Positions 45,804-50,179 of a stretch of DNA of 50,179 nt are shown here, piece after piece. The notes under the pieces were generated by a model. That model was given only the letters and a program-made list of their open reading frames with translations, was not told the origin of the DNA and did no database searches. The position numbers were made by a program, and so were the translations under genes. Where the stretch lies: NCBI GenBank assembly GCA_945870425.1, contig CAMBSD010000009.1:1-50179 (forward strand). The letters run 5' to 3'. Numbering within the stretch: position 1 is the first letter of the stretch; the number at the start of each line of letters is the position of its first letter. This DNA comes from Chitinophaga pinensis (lineage in GTDB: Bacteria > Bacteroidota > Bacteroidia > UKL13-3).

Positions 45804-45917
45804 TAGGTATTATAACACAATTTATTACAGTTTGTTTAACGACAAACCATAAATATTATGCGATTAAAGTAATTGTTAAAAACACTATTAAGAAAAAAAT
45901 ATATTTCATTTGATATT

Positions 45918-46703
45918 TTACAATCTAGCTTCACTAACTATCAGGTCTTTAGGGTGTATTGATAGAACTGGAACCGATGATTGCTTAATCATTTGCTCTG
46001 AATATTTGCCCTTGAAGAATGAAGTGAATGAAGTTTCTTGTTCAGTCATCATAATAATCAAACCTGCTTTTTTATTATTACAATATTCAATTGTACTTGT
46101 GGTAGGATTACCTCCCATTTTAATTTCTATTGTAGCATCAAGACCTTTGTCTCCAAAATTATTTGCCACTTGTCGAGAATAATTCTGAAGCAAAACTTCA
46201 GCATCTTTACCACTTTCATTTGTTACCCCAATAACGTGAAGCGTAGAAAGGAAAATTTTTCCAAAGGCCACCGCAAAAGGGGCTTTTTGTCTGGTTTCAA
46301 AAGACGTATCAACTGGAACAATAATATCCTTAAAATCAAAGGAGTTAATACTGCCAGGGATTGTTAATACAACTTTTTCAACTTGATCTATAAATTTACA
46401 AGTATCTGCAAAATTCATCAAACCATTCAACTCAGCATTATTAGAAACCGAAAAAATTATCAAATCTGGATTTTCGGCTTGTGCAACTATCAAAATGTCC
46501 TTAATGGGCTTATTAGAACTCTGTATTTTTTTGAATTTCAATTGACCAAAAGTCGAATCAATATTATAATTTCCCTCAGCACATTGCATAGCAATCACCT
46601 CAGCATTGTGGGCTTTTGCAATTTTGGCGGCTATATCAATAACCACAGCAGATTTTTGAGGCGTATCAAAAGCTAAAAGAATTTTGTTAATTGTTAAAGC
46701 CAT
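45918..46703 (-). CDS. Universal stress protein with two tandem Usp-like domains
   Basis: 261 residues. The first domain (about 1-120; NKILLAFDTPQKSAVVIDIAAKIAKAHN, NPDLIIFSVSN) and the second (about 125-261; KDIIVPVDTSFETRQKAPFAVAFGK, KKAGLIIMMTE, SSVPVLSIHP) each follow the UspA alpha/beta pattern. The G-2x-G-9x-G ATP-binding pattern is not clear, so it may not bind ATP. The role is probably a stress-linked regulatory protein. It stands alone on the strand between dxs and the enoyl-CoA hydratase gene, with about 110 nt on each side. Confidence 0.85.
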   Translation of the reverse strand: MALTINKILLAFDTPQKSAVVIDIAAKIAKAHNAEVIAMQCAEGNYNIDSTFGQLKFKKIQSSNKPIKDILIVAQAENPDLIIFSVSNNAELNGLMNFADTCKFIDQVEKVVLTIPGSINSFDFKDIIVPVDTSFETRQKAPFAVAFGKIFLSTLHVIGVTNESGKDAEVLLQNYSRQVANNFGDKGLDATIEIKMGGNPTTSTIEYCNNKKAGLIIMMTEQETSFTSFFKGKYSEQMIKQSSVPVLSIHPKDLIVSEARL

Positions 46704-46813
46704 ATTGGTATTTTTATTTCGTACAATTTAGCAACTTAAAAATAAATTGGCAAAACTTGGTGATACTGAAATATAATAAAATTTACAATGTATTGATTTT
46801 CAGTGATTCTATA

Positions 46814-47596
46814 TTATCTACCTTTGAATTCAGGTTTGCGTTTTTCATTAAATGCCTTCACTCCTTCTTTATTATCTTCACTTCTACCTGCAATTTCTTG
46901 GTATTGAGCTTCGCATTCAAGCATAGTATCCAAGTCGCTTTGAAAAGATTTGTTTAACATTTTTTTCATCAATGCAATGGCTTTTGTAGGAGCAAGGGAA
47001 TAGTAATCGGTTAATTTTTTCACTTCATTATCTAACTCTTCTGATGCACATATTCTGTTAACCATGCCCCATTCAAATGCTTGTTTAGCCGACACCTTAC
47101 TACCCATGGTGCTCATTTCGAAAGCCCTTGCCGAACCTACCAATCGTGGTAAAAAATAAGAAGAACCTGAATCAAGCACCAATCCAACATTTACAAAAAC
47201 CTCGATTAATGAAGCATTTTCAGATGCCACAATCATATCACAAGCTAATGCCAAAGAACAACCGGCACCTGCAGCTACACCGTTTAATCTGCAAATGACA
47301 GGTATTGGTAAATTGCGAATGGCCTTTATCATTGGATTATATCTTTTATCAATAGACTCTCTTAGGCTTCTATTTTCAGCACCAGCAATGGATTTCAAAT
47401 CTTGTCCACTGCAAAAAGCTTTACCCGCTCCTGTAATCACCAGCACCCTAATTGACTTGTCCTTTGCAATGTTTTTCAATGCATCTATCACTTCAAAACT
47501 TTGTTGCTCGTTAAAGGCATTAAAAACCTCAGGACGGTTAAGGGTAAGGGTTGCAAGGCCATTATTGTTATCAAATAAAATGGTTTCGTAGCTCAT
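46814..47596 (-). CDS. Enoyl-CoA hydratase/isomerase family protein (PaaG-like)
   Basis: 260 residues of the crotonase superfamily. Oxyanion-hole segments are AFCSGQDLKSI and NGVAAGAGCSLALACD; the acidic segment VGLVLDSGSSYFLPRLVG, with Asp rather than the usual Glu, fits 1,2-epoxyphenylacetyl-CoA isomerase (PaaG) and related isomerases. It could work in phenylacetate or fatty acid breakdown. No other paa genes are in the window, so the substrate is uncertain. A TATATTTT box lies about 30 nt upstream. Confidence 0.85.
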   Translation of the reverse strand: MSYETILFDNNNGLATLTLNRPEVFNAFNEQQSFEVIDALKNIAKDKSIRVLVITGAGKAFCSGQDLKSIAGAENRSLRESIDKRYNPMIKAIRNLPIPVICRLNGVAAGAGCSLALACDMIVASENASLIEVFVNVGLVLDSGSSYFLPRLVGSARAFEMSTMGSKVSAKQAFEWGMVNRICASEELDNEVKKLTDYYSLAPTKAIALMKKMLNKSFQSDLDTMLECEAQYQEIAGRSEDNKEGVKAFNEKRKPEFKGR

Positions 47597-47709
47597 ATTG
47601 TTTGGAATTGATTTTGGAGCGAAAATATAAAAAAGCCAAGGTACATCTATACCCTTTACAAAGAATATTTTCTACAGTTGAAAAATCGAATAAATAGCTG
47701 ATTTTTTTC

Positions 47710-48312
47710 TTACAGAATAAAAAACATGGGAATAAAACCCACTATGAGACCAAGATAAACCTGACTTGAATTATGAGAATTAGCAAATAATCTAGCACTA
47801 GAAACCAATCCAATCATGACAAAGGTTATTGCAATAAGCGGTCGAAGTTCGGCACCAGTATTTACATAATTCACCATTAACAGCGCTAAAAATGAGCCCA
47901 GTGTAGCGGTATGAATACTGATTTTATAAAAATAATTTACAATAAAAATAATAGTGAGCACTGCCATGCAAGCCAACAGATAGTTCAGAACGATTGGAGT
48001 TGCGGATATTTTAGTGAAATTATAATAATCAAAACCATAAATAAATATGGTGAGCAAATATGGAATACGTCTTTCTTCCCTGTCATACAACATAATAGTT
48101 TTAATTCTTCCTGAGATTTTTAAAACAAAAACTAAAATGATAGGTATGATGGATGTAGACACAAAAATAAACATCAAATAAAACCATTTCAACTTGGCTG
48201 GAACCCCAGAATGAAGTTGGGGAAATAGAAAAAAAAGAGTGAATAAATTTAAGAGATTTACAAAAGCTGGATGAAAAATTACAGATATGAAGTTATGCGT
48301 TACTTTTCTCAT
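47710..48312 (-). CDS. PAP2-like integral membrane protein
   Basis: 200 residues from the ATG at 48312, with about six hydrophobic helices. A basic loop DREERRIPYL and a C-terminal SARLFANSHNSSQVYLGLIVG resemble the SR-x5-H part of PAP2-type phosphatases, but the first phosphatase motif is not evident, so activity is doubtful. Short unannotated proteins of this kind are widespread in Bacteroidota. The extension to 48348 adds residues with no support. It is divergent from the hydrolase gene at 48428. Confidence 0.65.
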   Translation of the reverse strand: MRKVTHNFISVIFHPAFVNLLNLFTLFFLFPQLHSGVPAKLKWFYLMFIFVSTSIIPIILVFVLKISGRIKTIMLYDREERRIPYLLTIFIYGFDYYNFTKISATPIVLNYLLACMAVLTIIFIVNYFYKISIHTATLGSFLALLMVNYVNTGAELRPLIAITFVMIGLVSSARLFANSHNSSQVYLGLIVGFIPMFFIL

Positions 48313-48371
48313 TATAAAATCAATATGAGGTATACTTTTGTGCAGCAATTTTACAATTTCTTTTTGTAATA

Positions 48372-48403
48372 TTTGGTGCTTTGCAAAAAACAGATAACAT
48401 TTG
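48372..48403 (+). promoter_or_regulatory. Putative promoter for the T9SS-exported hydrolase
   Basis: TTTG (48372-48375), a 20-nt spacer and AACATTTG (48396-48403), which matches 5 of the 6 fixed positions of TAnnTTTG. The ATG follows 25 nt later. Confidence 0.5.
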
Positions 48404-48427
48404 CCTAACTTACAAACATATATCTAA

Positions 48428-49672
48428 ATGAAAAAAACCATACTATCAATTTTCGCATGCCTAATTTTAGGAGTTTATCAAACCAACGCTCAAAGGTACC
48501 TTATGCCTGTATTCGACAGCATTGTTATTACAGACAGCATTCCTTATGGGTCTGCTAACAATTACCTTGGAGCGAGCACCACGCTTGCAATGGATCTTTA
48601 CATGCCATATGGGGATACTGCCGCAAACCGCCCTTTGTTGGTTTTGGCTCATGGAGGTTCATTTATAGGTGGCAATAAAAAGGCTACAGATATTGTGAAG
48701 GTTTGCATGGAATTTGCCAAAAGGGGATATGTGTGTGCTTCGATTAAATATAGATTAGGCGTAAGCACCAGTAATCCATTAACTCTTGCTAATGAGTTTG
48801 CCAACGCTGTTTGGAGAGGTACATTGGATGGACGTGGCGCGATTCGTTATTTTTACAAAGATGCTAGCATGGGAAATAATTATAAAATAGACACCAATAA
48901 TATTTATGTAGGTGGCATTTCTGCGGGTGGTGTTTTAGGATTACATGTGGCATTCCTAGATAAGCCATCAGAAGCTGGCTCAGCCAATCCAAGCATTGAC
49001 ACCGCAAGCATTGGTGGTGTTGAAGGAAGCAGTGGAAATGCAGGCTACAGCTGGAAAGTAAAAGGAGTAATAAATCTTTGTGGAGCAATTGGTACATCTA
49101 CTTGGATGAATGACAACAAAAATATAGGCATTGTGAGCGTTCATGGAACCAACGACAATACAGTTCCATTTAAAACCGATTATTTCAAAGCAGGAGTTAT
49201 TCCAATTGCCTTGCTAAGTGGAAGCTATATCGTTGACTCTGTGGTAAAAGCAAATGGAGACCCAAGTGCATTAAAAGTATTCTATGGCCAAGACCATGTG
49301 CCATTTTCATTGCCAACTCCCACAGGATTAGCATACATGGATACCACTATTAGATTTGTGGCAGATTTCCTTTATAAGGATATCAAGAGAATCCCATCTA
49401 ATGGCTCAGGTCTAAACAATCGATACATGGATGATTTAGATTTGAAAGTTTTTCCTGTACCTTCAAAAAGTAGCATAACAATTCAGTTTGAGAATAATCA
49501 AAATACAAATTTTGCTTTTGAATTATTCGACCTTAATGGAAAACTACTTTCAAGCCAATCAACTATTTCAAATACATTACAGATTGAAAGAAACAACCTA
49601 ATGAATGGTTTTTATATTCTTAAGATAAAATCTGAAAAGTTTGAAAGTTTCAAAAAAATAATTTTTGAATAG
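48428..49672 (+). CDS. Exported alpha/beta hydrolase with T9SS type A sorting domain
   Basis: 414 residues. A signal peptide (TILSIFACLILGVYQTNA, then Gln) precedes an esterase-like alpha/beta hydrolase: the oxyanion HGG in LAHGGSFIGG, the nucleophile elbow GISAGG (Ser in GxSxG), a probable Asp in HGTNDNTVPF and a His in GQDHVPF. The carboxyl end (VFPVPSKSSITIQF, ELFDLNGKLLSSQ, NGFYILKIKS) is a type A T9SS sorting domain, so the enzyme should reach the cell surface. The substrate could be an acylated polysaccharide or ester; not determinable. It is followed after 3 nt by the Rieske gene. Confidence 0.88.
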   Translation: MKKTILSIFACLILGVYQTNAQRYLMPVFDSIVITDSIPYGSANNYLGASTTLAMDLYMPYGDTAANRPLLVLAHGGSFIGGNKKATDIVKVCMEFAKRGYVCASIKYRLGVSTSNPLTLANEFANAVWRGTLDGRGAIRYFYKDASMGNNYKIDTNNIYVGGISAGGVLGLHVAFLDKPSEAGSANPSIDTASIGGVEGSSGNAGYSWKVKGVINLCGAIGTSTWMNDNKNIGIVSVHGTNDNTVPFKTDYFKAGVIPIALLSGSYIVDSVVKANGDPSALKVFYGQDHVPFSLPTPTGLAYMDTTIRFVADFLYKDIKRIPSNGSGLNNRYMDDLDLKVFPVPSKSSITIQFENNQNTNFAFELFDLNGKLLSSQSTISNTLQIERNNLMNGFYILKIKSEKFESFKKIIFE

Positions 49673-49675
49673 GCA

Positions 49676-50023
49676 TTGTTACGCTATTATAAAATCTACG
49701 ACTTTAAACGAGATGGCGTTGAGCCTCAATTATTGAATACTCCGCGCACTATTGAATTGGAAGGTAGATATATTTGCCTTGTCAGACTGCAAGATGGGTA
49801 TTATGCCATAGATGACAAATGCCCTCATGCAGCAGGACGATTAGGGCTTGGTAACTGTGATGAAAATGGGATGGTCATTTGTCCTATTCATCGTTACAAA
49901 TACGATCCTAAAACAGGCAAAGGCCAGCCAGGACAAGGAGATTACGTCAATCATTATCCTGTTGAAACGAGAGAAGATGGTGTATATATCGGATTTACTA
50001 AAAAGTGGTGGCAACTGTTTTAA
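49676..50023 (+). CDS. Small Rieske [2Fe-2S] protein
   Basis: 115 residues with a complete Rieske cluster motif: C-P-H (KCPHAAG), a spacer, then C-P-I-H (VICPIHRYKYD). These Cys2-His2 residues should bind a [2Fe-2S] cluster, as in NirD-like or dioxygenase ferredoxins. No membrane segment or signal peptide, so it is cytoplasmic. The likely start is a TTG at 49676, 3 nt after the hydrolase stop; no ATG lies ahead of the conserved part. The partner oxidoreductase is unknown. Confidence 0.82.
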   Translation: MLRYYKIYDFKRDGVEPQLLNTPRTIELEGRYICLVRLQDGYYAIDDKCPHAAGRLGLGNCDENGMVICPIHRYKYDPKTGKGQPGQGDYVNHYPVETREDGVYIGFTKKWWQLF

Positions 50024-50030
50024 CAAAAAC

Positions 50031-50179
50031 ATGAAGTATCTTTTTTTTATTTTATTCTTCTTAACATTCATGGTTTGCAAAGCGCAGTACAATGATACAT
50101 TATTTATAAAACTTTGCGAAAGCAACCATGTGATTGGAGATTTAATAAAGAAGCAACATTCAGTATTTGATTTAAAAAG
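50031..50179 (+). CDS. N-terminus of an exported protein, truncated by the window edge
   Basis: An ATG at 50031 opens a frame that runs to the right edge without a stop (49 codons). It begins with a signal peptide (KYLFFILFFLTFMVCKA) and has Gln right after the likely cleavage site (A-Q-YNDTLF). It lies 7 nt after the Rieske stop, so it may be in the same transcript. The mature part is too short to assign a family. Confidence 0.65.
   Translation, partial: MKYLFFILFFLTFMVCKAQYNDTLFIKLCESNHVIGDLIKKQHSVFDLK

Noticed and set aside
45826-45850. Small inverted repeat gtttg...caaac upstream of dxs
   Set aside because: Five-base arms in AT-rich DNA are expected by chance and do not sit in a recognisable promoter.
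46038-46367. A 109-codon plus-strand open frame
   Set aside because: It is antisense to the universal stress protein gene, rich in Cys, Ile and Asn, with no family resemblance.

Overview
The window is AT-rich chromosomal DNA from a member of the Bacteroidota. Lineage markers seen in the sequence are a MurF-alanine racemase fusion, proteins ending in the gliding-motility-associated (CHU_C, T9SS type B) or T9SS type A C-terminal domain, DUF2911 and DUF4783 proteins, and -7 promoter boxes of the Bacteroidota form TAnnTTTG close to start codons. A class or genus cannot be fixed from this alone. No rRNA, tRNA, CRISPR array, phage or transposase gene was seen.

Region by region. 1-5.0 kb: a compact minus-strand signalling cluster of two paralogous LuxR-type response regulators, a CheY-like receiver, a soluble three-PAS histidine kinase and a receiver-kinase hybrid, followed by the start of a membrane protein that runs off the left edge. 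5.0-12.1 kb: housekeeping genes (recX, murF-alr fusion, recA, panD, an LPG-synthase-type membrane protein, an SRPBCC protein, an ADP-heptose-synthase-type adenylyltransferase). 12.1-12.7 kb: a MazEF-like toxin-antitoxin pair whose promoter spacer is filled by a palindromic operator. 12.8-19.2 kb: hutI, ornithine aminotransferase, a T9SS-exported M28 peptidase, a lipoprotein cytochrome c and an aldehyde dehydrogenase. 19.4-29.8 kb: an ECF sigma factor, a membrane-anchored putative anti-sigma protein carrying a CHU_C-like domain, a 1966-residue T9SS type B surface protein in the same operon, and a divergent T9SS type B beta-propeller-like protein. 29.8-35.8 kb: ABC exporter, gpsA, a WG-repeat protein, a glutaminyl-cyclase-type lipoprotein and cysS. 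36.0-41.5 kb: a glycan cluster (deacetylase-like protein, FkbM methyltransferase, glycosyltransferase-like protein, second methyltransferase, flippase). 41.6-50.2 kb: DUF2911, DUF4783-nadC, dxs, a tandem universal stress protein, an enoyl-CoA hydratase family protein, a PAP2-like membrane protein, a T9SS-exported alpha/beta hydrolase, a Rieske protein and the start of an exported protein.

The most interesting candidate is the sigma / anti-sigma / giant adhesin operon at 19.4-26.8 kb. The putative anti-sigma protein has no cleavable signal peptide, yet its periplasmic end is a degenerate relative of the secretion signal on the giant protein encoded next to it. This suggests a regulatory loop that senses cargo or machinery of the type IX secretion system. 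Also notable are several short palindromic elements (one inserted in frame inside murF), and a glutaminyl cyclase encoded among exported proteins that nearly all have Gln just after the predicted signal-peptidase site.
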